A stretch of DNA of 64,000 nt from Ravibacter sp964562455 (GTDB lineage: Bacteria; Bacteroidota; Bacteroidia; Cytophagales; Spirosomataceae), in contig CAZLTN010000015.1 in the NCBI GenBank assembly GCA_964562455.1, positions 22,332 through 86,331 of the forward strand, written 5' to 3'. The position numbers and the translations under genes are program-made. The notes below the pieces were generated by a model. That model was not told the origin of the DNA. It saw only the letters and a list, made by a program, of their open reading frames with translations, and searched no databases. Positions 18,592-26,653 of the stretch are shown here, piece after piece. Every line of letters begins with the position of its first letter. Positions within the stretch are counted from its first letter, which is position 1.

Positions 18592-19347
18592 ATGAACGTT
18601 TGCAGATTTTTTTGGGCTTGTTTGCTTTTTTTACCGGTTGGCCTGGTGAACGCCCAGCCTGTGGAAGGTGTGATTACCTATGAGCAGAGTAACTACTGGA
18701 CGCGTATTGCCTCGCGCCTGGAGTATCTGAGCCAGGAAGAAAAGGACCGTATCAAACTGACGTGGGGGACTAACGATAAGAATACTACGGACATGAAGCT
18801 CGTCTTCACTCCTGATAGAAGCTATTATACATATGTGTCCAAGCAAGGGCAGACTGACGACGGGCGATATAGCTGGAAGCTTTCAGAATACGTGATTTAC
18901 AGGGACTTTGCGAAAAATATCCAGACAGACTGGATCGAGATGCTCGGGCGGATATACCAGGTAGAAGATTCTATCCGGGCGCCCAAATGGAAAGTAATGA
19001 ATAAAATAAAAGATATCCAGGGGCATGTATGCATGATGGCGGTAACTGAAGATACACTTAAAAAGCAAAGTATAGTTGCCTGGTTTGCAGACGATATACC
19101 TGCGTCGGTCGGGCCGGGTTTGTACTTCGGACTACCCGGCGCCATACTGGAGCTGGAGGTCAACGAGGGAGACATTGTCATATCGGCAAAGAAAATAGAG
19201 CTGAAGCCGGTGGGCGAGGAAATACAGCCTTCCAAAAAGCTGAAAGGGCGCAAAATAAATCTCAAAACCTACGATACGCTTCTTTCAAAGCATTTTTCCG
19301 ACAGTATAAAATCGAGACGCAACCCTTACTGGTCCGTTCCGTTCTAA
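18592..19347 (+). CDS. GLPGLI-family protein
   Basis: A 251-aa secreted protein with a signal peptide (about 1-21, ending VNAQP). It contains the family name motif as GLPGAILEL near residues 180-188, preceded by AWFADDIPASVGPGLYF and followed by KKIELKPV. The GLPGLI family is restricted to Bacteroidota and has no established biochemical role; members typically sit beside TonB-dependent-receptor-like barrel proteins, as here. Probably cotranscribed with the barrel gene. A long hairpin follows it. Confidence 0.92.
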   Translation: MNVCRFFWACLLFLPVGLVNAQPVEGVITYEQSNYWTRIASRLEYLSQEEKDRIKLTWGTNDKNTTDMKLVFTPDRSYYTYVSKQGQTDDGRYSWKLSEYVIYRDFAKNIQTDWIEMLGRIYQVEDSIRAPKWKVMNKIKDIQGHVCMMAVTEDTLKKQSIVAWFADDIPASVGPGLYFGLPGAILELEVNEGDIVISAKKIELKPVGEEIQPSKKLKGRKINLKTYDTLLSKHFSDSIKSRRNPYWSVPF

Positions 19348-19391
19348 AGTCTTAAGTACGCAGAAAGGACTGACGACATCTTTTTTTCGGT

Positions 19392-19436
19392 ATATTCCGG
19401 CAGCAGAAAGCCTAAAACTTTCGGTTGCCGGAATAT
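19392..19436 (+). terminator. Hairpin downstream of the GLPGLI gene
   Basis: ATATTCCGGC at the outer left (from 19392) pairs with GCCGGAATAT at the outer right (to 19436). The whole stem is 19 bp with one wobble and one mismatch and a 7-nt loop. The T-tract after it is weak (TGTTAATATTTCT), so termination is likely but not certain. On the minus strand the flank is not T-rich at once either. Confidence 0.5.
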
Positions 19437-19482
19437 TGTTAATATTTCTGAATGAATTTCCTGATATATGGGCAGGGTTCCT

Positions 19483-19490
19483 TATCTTTG
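19483..19490 (+). promoter_or_regulatory. Putative -7 box of the OmpA lipoprotein gene
   Basis: TATCTTTG, a perfect TAnnTTTG match, about 110 bp upstream of the start. A TTTC at 19457-19460 is the nearest -33-like element (22-nt spacer). Confidence 0.5.
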
Positions 19491-19602
19491 TGCTTTATAT
19501 TTGCAATTGGATAAAACTATTTGAGTGGTCGGCTTTGCCGGCTGAAGTATTTTTAATTTAAACCTCTTTGTAACATTAAAAGCTTTAATCTTGAGAAAAT
19601 TT

Positions 19603-20493
19603 ATGCGTAGTATTTTAGTAGCAGTTCTAGCTGTTTTTATGTTGGGTTCTTGCGTCAGCAAGAAAAAAGCTCTTTCGCTGGAGAATGAGAAGAGCGAACT
19701 TCAGGCTGCACTTGACAAAGCCAGGACGGCTTTAAGTGACTGTGACTCCAGGGCGACTAGCCTGTCTTCCGAGTTAAAGAAAAAAACTGACGAAGTAGAA
19801 GCGAGAAATCGCCGTGTGAAGGAGCTTGAAGATCAGATTGACTTCCTTAAGAAGCAGAACCTCCAGGTGCTGGATCGTTTCTCGGATCTGTCTATCGTAA
19901 CCAAAGCTGGTGCTGAGAGCATCAAAAAGTCGATGGAGACTTTGAATCAGCAAGGAAGGTATATCCAGGATCTGAACCGCCAGATTCAGCAGAAAGACTC
20001 TCTGAACATGGTATTGGTGAACAACCTGAAGCGTTCCCTGTCTGGAGTTAGCGAAGAAGATGTTCAGGTAGAAGTGAAAAAAGGCGTTGTTTACGTTTCA
20101 CTTTCCGACAAAATGCTGTTCCGCTCCGGAAGCTCGATCATCAACTCACAAGCTGAAGGTGTAGTAGGTAACGTAGCTAAAATTCTTAACGACTACAAGC
20201 AGATCGAAATCCTGGTTGAAGGTCACACCGACAACGTACCGTTCTCCAGCGAAAACCTCGTAGACAACTGGGATCTTAGTGTTAAGCGTGCGACTTCAGT
20301 GGTTCGTCTTCTTCAAAAGAAATATGGAGTTGACCCTGCTCGTCTGACAGCCGGTGGCCGCGGAGAATATGCTCCTAAAGCCGGTAACTCGACAAGCGCT
20401 GACAGGTCTCTGAACCGTAGGACAGAAATCATCATCACTCCGAAGATCGATCAGTACTTCAACCTGTATACTGATCCTGATCAGAACAAATAA
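19603..20493 (+). CDS. OmpA-family peptidoglycan-binding lipoprotein with coiled coil
   Basis: A protein of about 296 aa. A lipobox (MLGSC, Cys near residue 17) anchors it to the outer membrane. Residues 20-150 are a long, heptad-patterned coiled coil (for example LENEKSELQAALDKARTAL, then RNRRVKELEDQIDFLKKQN). The C-terminal OmpA domain (about 160-290) carries ILVEGHTDNVPFSSENLVDN and the LTAGGRGEYAPK motif that binds peptidoglycan. ATG 19603 is chosen over TTG 19591 because it gives a better signal peptide. A clean terminator follows, so it is a single-gene unit. It probably ties the outer membrane to the wall. Confidence 0.92.
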   Translation: MRSILVAVLAVFMLGSCVSKKKALSLENEKSELQAALDKARTALSDCDSRATSLSSELKKKTDEVEARNRRVKELEDQIDFLKKQNLQVLDRFSDLSIVTKAGAESIKKSMETLNQQGRYIQDLNRQIQQKDSLNMVLVNNLKRSLSGVSEEDVQVEVKKGVVYVSLSDKMLFRSGSSIINSQAEGVVGNVAKILNDYKQIEILVEGHTDNVPFSSENLVDNWDLSVKRATSVVRLLQKKYGVDPARLTAGGRGEYAPKAGNSTSADRSLNRRTEIIITPKIDQYFNLYTDPDQNK

Positions 20494-20515
20494 CCCGGAT
20501 ACGGGAGGTAAAAAC

Positions 20516-20554
20516 AAAAAAGCGAGGATGGCCCAGGCCATCCTCGCTTTTTTT
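20516..20554 (+). terminator. Intrinsic terminator of the OmpA lipoprotein gene
   Basis: A perfect 12-bp GC-rich stem (20521-20532 with 20537-20548), extended by A/T pairs, with a 4-nt loop and a run of T. The A-run on its left makes it potentially bidirectional. Confidence 0.95.
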
Positions 20555-20675
20555 ATGCCGTGATGCTTCGCCCCTTGTCCGGCAGATGCTTCGGTTACAT
20601 TGCGCTGCCAGCAGATTTAGCCTCTGTAATGAAGGCGGAGCATGTTTTTACAGGAAAAAAACTAAAAAATACACT

Positions 20676-20704
20676 TTTCGATCGCGCATATATTGCTATA
20701 TTTG
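20676..20704 (+). promoter_or_regulatory. Putative promoter of the YggS gene
   Basis: TTTC (20676-20679), a 17-nt spacer, then TATATTTG (20697-20704). The box overlaps an upstream ATG (20693), which argues that translation starts later, at TTG 20747. Confidence 0.55.
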
Positions 20705-20746
20705 GGATACCCGAAAAGGATCTGCCGGTTCATCCGCTTTTATATT

Positions 20747-21487
20747 TTGATACAGGATATTGCACATAATCTCAAGGTTATTCATCATCGTATGGAGGAG
20801 GCCTGCCGGAATAGCGGCAGACCGGTCGACGCAGTGAGGTTATTGCTTGCTACTAAAACAGTTCCGGAGGAAAAGCTTCGTTATGCGGCTTCGCAGGGGG
20901 AATTGCTATTTGGAGAAAACCGGGTGCAGGATGGGAGCCGAATGGCAGAAAAGATTTCCGATCTGCCTGTTGAGTGGCACTTTATCGGTCATTTGCAGAC
21001 CAATAAAATTAAGGAAGTGCTCCGCTGGGCAACCTGTATCCAGTCTGTAGACAGGCTTGACCTGGTAGAAAAGCTCGACCAGCGTCTTCAGTTTGAGCAG
21101 AGAAACATCGATGTTTTCCTGCAGGTAAATACTTCCTATGAAGAGAGCAAGTTTGGTGTGGCCCCCGAGTCAGCAATCGAACTTGTCAGATCCATAAAGA
21201 AATACGACACGCTTAACCTTAAAGGGTTGATGACCATCGGCCTGTTTTCTGAAGAGGCGGAAAAAGTGAGAAAGTGTTTCAGGTTGTTGAAGTCCCTCCG
21301 CGATGAAATCCTCTATATGGGTTACGATAATCTCGAGCTTTCTATGGGTATGAGCGGAGACCTGGAGGTGGCGATCGAAGAGGGGGCTACTATCGTAAGG
21401 GTGGGAACTGCCATCTTCGGCCAAAGGATTTACCCGGATTCGTATTACTGGAATGAAAACCAATCAGATAAAAACATAGTCACCTGA
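20747..21487 (+). CDS. YggS-family pyridoxal-phosphate homeostasis protein
   Basis: A protein of about 246 aa with the alanine-racemase-like TIM barrel that binds PLP and helps balance vitamin B6 and amino/keto acid pools. The PLP lysine is in LLLATKTVPEE near residue 33. Other family motifs are GELLFGENRVQD, EWHFIGHLQTNK and the LSMGMSGDLEVAIEEGATIV segment with RVGTAIFG at the end. The start is placed at TTG 20747, giving the usual N-terminus for this family; the ATG at 20693 would add 18 unrelated residues and lies inside the promoter. Citrate synthase follows on the same strand. Confidence 0.93.
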   Translation: MIQDIAHNLKVIHHRMEEACRNSGRPVDAVRLLLATKTVPEEKLRYAASQGELLFGENRVQDGSRMAEKISDLPVEWHFIGHLQTNKIKEVLRWATCIQSVDRLDLVEKLDQRLQFEQRNIDVFLQVNTSYEESKFGVAPESAIELVRSIKKYDTLNLKGLMTIGLFSEEAEKVRKCFRLLKSLRDEILYMGYDNLELSMGMSGDLEVAIEEGATIVRVGTAIFGQRIYPDSYYWNENQSDKNIVT

Positions 21488-21561
21488 CAAAAATTTACAT
21501 CCGTTACTTAACCGTAGAACATTCTTTAATAAACTTTAATCTTCATAGCTGATATAATATT

Positions 21562-22851
21562 ATGTCTGATCATAAAGCGGAAATAATCCTTGATGATGAA
21601 AAGTACGAGTTCCCTACCCTTGAGGGCTCTGAAGGTGAAAAGGCCCTCGACATCGGTAAGCTAAGAGACCTGACCGGTTACATCACCCTCGACAGCGGCT
21701 ACAAAAATACAGGCGCAACTAAAAGCGGCATCACCTTTCTTGACGGAGAAAAAGGAATCCTCCGTTACAGGGGCTACTCGATTGAGGATCTGGCAGAAAA
21801 TGCTACTTTTCTTGAAGTTGCCTATCTCCTGATATACGGGGAACTTCCCACTGAGGAAGAATACAGCCATTTCGAAAATAAGATCCGCATCCATACGCTC
21901 GTAAACGAGGATATGAGGAAGATCTTTGAAGGGTTTCCGGTCAATGCGCACCCGATGGGCGTTATTTCATCGCTGGTGAGCGCAATGAGCGCATTTTATC
22001 CCGATTCATACGATTCCAAACAACCGGACGATACCGATCTCCATATCATCAGACTGTTGGCAAAGCTTCCCACTATTGCTACATGGTCTTATAAAAAATC
22101 ACAGGGACATCCTGTAAATTACCCTAACAATGCGCTGGATTATTGTTCCAATTTCCTTCATATGATGTTCGCGCTTCCGGTCGACAAGTATGAGGTAGAT
22201 CCGGTAGTATCCAAAGCGCTCAACAAATTGCTGATCCTCCATGCAGACCATGAGCAGAATTGCTCTACTTCTACGGTAAGGCTCGTTGGATCGTCACAGG
22301 CTAATTTGTATACATCCATATCCGCCGGGATCGGTGCGCTCTGGGGCCCCCTGCACGGAGGAGCAAACCAGGAGGTGATTGAAATGCTGGAAGATATCAA
22401 AGCTGACGGCGGCGATACCCGGAAGTACATTGATATGGCCAAGGATAAGAACAGCGGATTCAGGTTATTCGGGTTCGGTCACCGGGTATATAAAAACTTT
22501 GACCCGCGTGCAAAGATCATTAAGAAGGCTGCAGACGAGGTTCTGGGTAAGCTTGGCGTAAAAGATCCGGTGCTGGATATAGCAAAAGCCCTTGAAACCG
22601 CCGCATTGGAAGATGAATACTTCATCAAAAGGAAGCTTTATCCCAATGTCGATTTCTATTCCGGGATTATATACCGCGCGCTCGGCATTCCGACCAATAT
22701 GTTTACGGTGATGTTTGCTATAGGCCGTCTGCCGGGTTGGATAGCACAGTGGCAGGAAATGAGGGATAATAAGGAGCCTATAGGCCGTCCACGGCAAATC
22801 TATACCGGTCCGGTGCATCGCGATTTTGTCGATATGAAAGACAGGAAGTAG
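21562..22851 (+). CDS. gltA: Citrate synthase
   Basis: A 429-aa type II citrate synthase that condenses oxaloacetate with acetyl-CoA at entry to the TCA cycle. Catalytic residues are visible: His in LHADHEQNCSTSTVR (about 227), His in GPLHGGANQEV (about 263) and Asp in NVDFYSGIIY (about 363). FGFGHRVYKNFDPRA and the GRPRQIYTG ending are typical. Length matches hexameric bacterial enzymes. It follows yggS by 74 bp and ends at an intrinsic terminator. Confidence 0.97.
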   Translation: MSDHKAEIILDDEKYEFPTLEGSEGEKALDIGKLRDLTGYITLDSGYKNTGATKSGITFLDGEKGILRYRGYSIEDLAENATFLEVAYLLIYGELPTEEEYSHFENKIRIHTLVNEDMRKIFEGFPVNAHPMGVISSLVSAMSAFYPDSYDSKQPDDTDLHIIRLLAKLPTIATWSYKKSQGHPVNYPNNALDYCSNFLHMMFALPVDKYEVDPVVSKALNKLLILHADHEQNCSTSTVRLVGSSQANLYTSISAGIGALWGPLHGGANQEVIEMLEDIKADGGDTRKYIDMAKDKNSGFRLFGFGHRVYKNFDPRAKIIKKAADEVLGKLGVKDPVLDIAKALETAALEDEYFIKRKLYPNVDFYSGIIYRALGIPTNMFTVMFAIGRLPGWIAQWQEMRDNKEPIGRPRQIYTGPVHRDFVDMKDRK

Positions 22852-22882
22852 AAGCGGCTTTTATAAACGTCATTTTAATCAG

Positions 22883-22913
22883 GAGGGATACTTAAGGGTG
22901 TCCCTCTTTTTCC
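22883..22913 (+). terminator. Intrinsic terminator of gltA
   Basis: GAGGGATAC (22883-22891) pairs with GTGTCCCTC (22898-22906), a 9-bp stem with one G-U pair and a 6-nt loop, followed by TTTTTCC. Confidence 0.85.
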
Positions 22914-22933
22914 TTAGATTAGGTACAAAAAGT

Positions 22934-22949
22934 TGCGCCATATGGCGCA
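22934..22949. promoter_or_regulatory. Perfect 16-bp palindrome upstream of the cupin gene
   Basis: TGCGCCATATGGCGCA is a perfect inverted repeat without spacer, 31 bp before ATG 22981. It looks like an operator for a dimeric regulator, or a leader hairpin. It also argues that the coding sequence starts at 22981 and not at the in-frame TTG 22933 or ATG 22942, which overlap it. Confidence 0.5.
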
Positions 22950-22980
22950 GTCAGTATATAAACAAACTTATAATTCTGAA

Positions 22981-23493
22981 ATGAAATCATTTCCAGCTCA
23001 AACTGAGAAAAGCGAAGTTTTCGGTTACGTAGAGAACTATATCCGTGATCTGGGTTTTTCGATTGTCAATAAAGATCACGGCAGGCCCTGGGGAGGATTT
23101 TTGGTTTTGGATGAAACGCAGGCGCCTGAATTCATCGAAACTTTCTTCTCACATCTGTCTCTGAGCGATTTTGAAGGTTTTGACAAATTAAGCCCCAAAA
23201 TCCTTTTGGTAGCTCCCGGCAAAAGACTGTCGTGGCAGTATCATCACAGGAGAGCTGAGATATGGAAGGTGATCGGGGGAAGCGCTGCAATAGTAGTGAG
23301 TGATACGGACGAGGAAACTCCCGCGCGTAGCCTGGCGACCGGCGATGTGGTCAGCCTCAACAGGGGAGAACGCCACCGGCTGATCGGTGTCGACGAGTAC
23401 GGTGTCGTGGCCGAGATCTGGCAGCATACCGACGCGGGCCATCCTTCAGATGAAGAGGACATCGTACGTGTCCAGGACGATTTCGGAAGATAG
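22981..23493 (+). CDS. Cupin-domain protein, phosphomannose-isomerase-like
   Basis: A small cupin of about 170 aa. The barrel motifs are seen in APGKRLSWQYHHRRAEIWKVIGG (with metal-ligand His residues and Glu, about 80-100) and the second motif GDVVSLNRGERHRLIG (about 125-140). The sequence resembles the cupin half of type II mannose-6-phosphate isomerases and proteins often labelled phosphoheptose isomerase in this phylum, but no isomerase activity can be claimed from the barrel alone. It stands alone between two terminated or opposed units. Confidence 0.8.
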   Translation: MKSFPAQTEKSEVFGYVENYIRDLGFSIVNKDHGRPWGGFLVLDETQAPEFIETFFSHLSLSDFEGFDKLSPKILLVAPGKRLSWQYHHRRAEIWKVIGGSAAIVVSDTDEETPARSLATGDVVSLNRGERHRLIGVDEYGVVAEIWQHTDAGHPSDEEDIVRVQDDFGR

Positions 23494-23523
23494 AAGAATA
23501 AAAAAATCCGGGAGCCGTCAGTA

Positions 23524-24978
23524 TCAGATAGCTTCCAGGATCCTTTCCAGCGAGACCTCGTGGCCTATCTTTTCTTTCAGTTGAGAGATGGGCAGTCGCT
23601 CCTGTTGGGTGGTATCCCTGTGCCTGATGGTGACGGTGTCGTCTTCCATGGTCTGGTAGTCGACCGCTATACAGAACGGGGTTCCGATCAGGTCCTGGCG
23701 GGTATAACGCTTGCCTATGGCTGCATTATCGTCATATACGGTCCTGAACGAAGACTTAAGGGATTTTACTATTTCCTGCGCTTTTTCAGCAAGCCCGTCT
23801 TTTTTAACCAGGGGTAAAACCGCCGCTTTCACCGGCGCAAGGGCAGGGTGGAATTTGAGATATACCCGCTCCTTGTCGCCATCGGTCTCCTTAGTGAAGG
23901 CATTGCAGAACACCGCCAGGAAAAGGCGATCGGCTCCTACGGAAGTCTCTACAACATAAGGGATATAATTCTGGTTGATTTCAGGATCAAAGTATTGCTG
24001 CTTCTTTTTAGAAAGTTCCTGGTGATTTTTGAGATCGAAGTCGGTACGCGAATGGATTCCCTCGATTTCCCGGAAGCCGAACGGAAATTGAAACTCGATA
24101 TCGACGGCTGCATTGGCATAGTGAGCCAGCTTTTCGTGGTCGTGATACTGCAGCTTTCCCGCAGGCAGCCCGATGGCCTTATGGAACCTGAGCCGCTGCT
24201 CCTTCCAGGATTCATACCATTCCATTTCCGAGCCGGGCCTTACGAAAAACTGCATTTCCATCTGTTCGAACTCACGCATACGAAAGGTGAACTGGCGCGC
24301 AACGATCTCATTCCGGAAGGCTTTTCCTATCTGAGCAATTCCGAAAGGTACTTTCATCCTGCCGCTTTTCTGGACATTCAGGAAGTTTACGAAAATACCC
24401 TGCGCTGTCTCGGGCCTCAGATAAATAAGGCTGGCGTCTTCCGCTACCGATCCTACCTGGGTGCTGAACATAAGGTTGAATTGTCTTACATCCGTCCAGT
24501 TGGCCGTTTTGGAAACCGGGCAGACGATACCTTCCGCTATGATCAGCTCCCTGACACCGTCGAGATTTTCGGCTGAGAACAGGCGCCCCATTTCAGCCAG
24601 CAGTGCAGAGGCTTTGTCTGCCTGGCCGGCATTTGCATACTCTTCAGCCTTCCCTTCAAGCAACTGGTCGGCCCGGTATCTTTTTTTAGAATCTTTGTTA
24701 TCGATCATCGGGTCGTTGAACCCGTCGACATGCCCGGAGGCTTTCCAGGTAAGCGGATGCATGAAAATAGACGCATCGATTCCTACGATGTTATCATGCA
24801 ACTGCGTCATAGCTTTCCACCAGGCGCTCTTCAGGCTGTTTTTCAGCTCAACACCATTTTGCCCGTAATCGTAAACGGCCTGGAGACCATCATAGATTTC
24901 GGAAGAAGGGAACACGAAGCCATATTCTTTGGCGTGAGATATAATATCCTGAAGAGAGGTAGCAGGAGCCGATGACAT
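23524..24978 (-). CDS. glyS: Glycyl-tRNA synthetase (class II, homodimeric)
   Basis: A 484-aa class II aminoacyl-tRNA synthetase that charges tRNA-Gly. The catalytic core shows FRNEIVARQFTFRMREFEQM (motif 2, about 212-231) and the SVGADRLFLAVFCNAF region (motif 3). The C-terminal anticodon-binding domain (about 380-484) contains LAPVKAAVLPLVKKDGL and GTPFCIAVDYQTMEDDTVTI. The length fits the short alpha2 type found in Bacteroidota, Mycoplasma and eukaryotes, not the alpha2beta2 enzyme of E. coli. Confidence 0.96.
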   Translation of the reverse strand: MSSAPATSLQDIISHAKEYGFVFPSSEIYDGLQAVYDYGQNGVELKNSLKSAWWKAMTQLHDNIVGIDASIFMHPLTWKASGHVDGFNDPMIDNKDSKKRYRADQLLEGKAEEYANAGQADKASALLAEMGRLFSAENLDGVRELIIAEGIVCPVSKTANWTDVRQFNLMFSTQVGSVAEDASLIYLRPETAQGIFVNFLNVQKSGRMKVPFGIAQIGKAFRNEIVARQFTFRMREFEQMEMQFFVRPGSEMEWYESWKEQRLRFHKAIGLPAGKLQYHDHEKLAHYANAAVDIEFQFPFGFREIEGIHSRTDFDLKNHQELSKKKQQYFDPEINQNYIPYVVETSVGADRLFLAVFCNAFTKETDGDKERVYLKFHPALAPVKAAVLPLVKKDGLAEKAQEIVKSLKSSFRTVYDDNAAIGKRYTRQDLIGTPFCIAVDYQTMEDDTVTIRHRDTTQQERLPISQLKEKIGHEVSLERILEAI

Positions 24979-25050
24979 AACCTGTAAAACTTATTTCTAC
25001 TTTTTGACTGAAACTCTTTGCAGTAAAGCAATTTGCTGTTTAATGCGGTG

Positions 25051-25058
25051 CAAAGCTA
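25051..25058 (-). promoter_or_regulatory. Putative -7 box of glyS
   Basis: Minus strand reads TAGCTTTG, a perfect TAnnTTTG. The predicted leader is about 65 nt. No T-box-like structure was recognised in that short leader. Confidence 0.45.
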
Positions 25059-25106
25059 ACCATTTTTTCCTTAGTTTTGAGCGTCGCTATACTTTAAGCT
25101 TTTCCT

Positions 25107-26096
25107 ATGTTTTACCGGATAATCCGTTTCCTGCAGGATTTTTTTTCAGTTTCCCCTAAAGAAGCACGCGGCATTGCCGGCCTGCTGCTGATGTCGGTAA
25201 TGGTTTTGCTATTCCCTGTATTTCTTAAACGCTACCTTTTTCACAGGTCGCAGCAGGAGATAACGGAAGAAAGGATTTTCCTGGATAGCCTGTTGCGGGC
25301 AGTCAGCTATGACAACAAGAACAGGAGCAGCGCAGGAAAGGAGCCTGAGCCTTTGCAGGAATTCGTGGAGCTGAAGGATTTCAACCCCAATACAGCTACC
25401 GCAGACGAAATGACAAATCTGGGTATCCCGGGTTTCATAGCCCGCAGAATTATCAATTACCGGCAAAAAGGCGGGATATTCCACAGGAAGGAGGATCTCA
25501 GGCGTATCTACGATTTTCCTGAGGATTTATATCAAAAGCTGGCCCCCTATATCAGGCTTTCGGGCGAACGGGCAAAGGATTCCGGCACTGCCGGAGGATA
25601 TAAGCCCGCTCCTGCGGGATCGGGAGACAATGGTTACGGCCAGGGGAAGAAAAAGCCAACGGCATTTGAAGCCGGGCACCCGCAGGTAGTAATTGTTCCT
25701 TTTGATATTAACAAAGCTGATACCACACAATTGAAGAGACTGAAGGGGATTGGTTCGGGAAGGGCCAGGATAATCATAAATTACAGGAATGCGCTGGGAG
25801 GCTTCCATTCCGGGAGCCAGTACCCGGAAATTTACGGACTGGATACCCTGGCCCTCGCAGAGCTGAAAAGGTATGCACGGGTACTGAGCCTGCCTCGTAA
25901 GATACCCGTCAATACTGTGTCGCGGGAGGAATTGCTTATGCACCCTTATGCGAGAAAGCATCGCAGGCTTTCTGAAGCGATTATCCGGTACCGGGATCAG
26001 CACGGCCCCTACGGGTCGCGGGAAGACCTTGAGAAAGTGATCAATATAACACCCGGTTTTCTCGACCTGATGATTCCCTATATAACATTTGATTAA
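25107..26096 (+). CDS. Membrane-anchored helix-hairpin-helix (ComEA-like) protein
   Basis: A 329-aa protein with one N-terminal transmembrane segment (about 24-42) and three HhH units: FNPNTATADEMTNLGIPGFI (about 90-110), FDINKADTTQLKRLKGIGSG (about 197-216) and a third, more divergent one, PVNTVSREELLMHP (about 270-283). HhH repeats bind DNA backbone without sequence preference; ComEA homologues take up DNA during transformation, but no other competence gene is nearby. A 16-bp direct duplication overlaps the stop codon, next to a MITE-like palindrome. Confidence 0.88.
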   Translation: MFYRIIRFLQDFFSVSPKEARGIAGLLLMSVMVLLFPVFLKRYLFHRSQQEITEERIFLDSLLRAVSYDNKNRSSAGKEPEPLQEFVELKDFNPNTATADEMTNLGIPGFIARRIINYRQKGGIFHRKEDLRRIYDFPEDLYQKLAPYIRLSGERAKDSGTAGGYKPAPAGSGDNGYGQGKKKPTAFEAGHPQVVIVPFDINKADTTQLKRLKGIGSGRARIIINYRNALGGFHSGSQYPEIYGLDTLALAELKRYARVLSLPRKIPVNTVSREELLMHPYARKHRRLSEAIIRYRDQHGPYGSREDLEKVINITPGFLDLMIPYITFD

Positions 26097-26119
26097 AAAG
26101 ATGTTTGATTAAAAAGATG
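26088..26119. repeat. 16-bp direct duplication across the stop of the HhH gene
   Basis: TTTGATTAAAAAGATG occurs at 26088-26103 and again at 26104-26119, head to tail. The first copy contains the TAA stop. The second runs into the left end of the palindromic element at 26114, so the duplication may be connected with its insertion. Confidence 0.9.
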
Positions 26120-26239
26120 TTCTAAAAAGCGCCAAAATGCAAGGCGTTGAGGATGAGGACGAAGGAGTATACCTATAATATATGACTGAGACCGAATTCC
26201 GAAAACAACGCAGCAATTTGTGTGCTTTTTAAACATCTT
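26114..26239. mobile_element. MITE-like imperfect palindrome, 126 bp
   Basis: The ends are inverted repeats: AAGATGTTCTAAAAAGC on the left and, on the opposite strand, AAGATGTTTAAAAAGC on the right. The similarity continues inward (AAA-TGC and GCGTTG occur in both arms) with decreasing match to the centre near 26178. There is no ORF. This architecture fits a non-autonomous miniature element or a REP/BIME-like intergenic repeat. No second copy was seen in the window. Confidence 0.55.
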
Positions 26240-26332
26240 CATAAAGCTATTTTTCCTTTGAACATAATTGGAAGGAAATACCGGAAACGTTTGAATATAT
26301 TCGTCTTCATTTAACCTTAATCACGAAAAAAT

Positions 26333-26653
26333 ATGTTAGTAACGACCACTCCCAATGTCGAAGGAAGAAAGATTGTCAGGTATATCGGCCTGGTTAATGG
26401 AGAAGCTATCATCGGCGCCAATATCGTAAAGGACTTTTTTGCCGGGATACGCGATGTGGTAGGAGGGAGGGCAGGCTCTTATGAACAGGGCCTCAGAGAG
26501 GCGAAAAGCATTGCTGTGAAGGAAATGGTCGAGCAGGCTCAGCGGTTGGGCGCTAACGCGGTAATAGGTGTAGACCTCGACTATGAAACTATAGGCAACA
26601 ACGGTTCGATGCTGATGGTAAGCGCAAACGGAACTGCTGTTCAGATAGAATAA
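26333..26653 (+). CDS. YbjQ/UPF0145-family protein
   Basis: A 106-aa cytoplasmic protein of the YbjQ (heavy-metal-binding-like) family. The family pattern is clear: TTTPNVEGRKIVRYIGLVNGE at the start, FFAGIRDVVGGRAGSYEQ in the middle and the AQRLGANAVIGVDLDYETI strand near the end. Members form pentamers; the biochemical role is unknown. Its last 13 bp overlap the 3' end of the convergent AI-2E transporter gene. Confidence 0.93.
   Translation: MLVTTTPNVEGRKIVRYIGLVNGEAIIGANIVKDFFAGIRDVVGGRAGSYEQGLREAKSIAVKEMVEQAQRLGANAVIGVDLDYETIGNNGSMLMVSANGTAVQIE

Noticed and set aside
20693..20746. ATG-started N-terminal extension of the YggS protein
   Set aside because: The extension lies in the TATATTTG promoter box and has no counterpart in the family; TTG 20747 gives the normal N-terminus.
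24979..25050. T-box riboswitch in the glyS leader
   Set aside because: The predicted leader is only about 65 nt and lacks the T-box consensus; such elements are not expected in this phylum.
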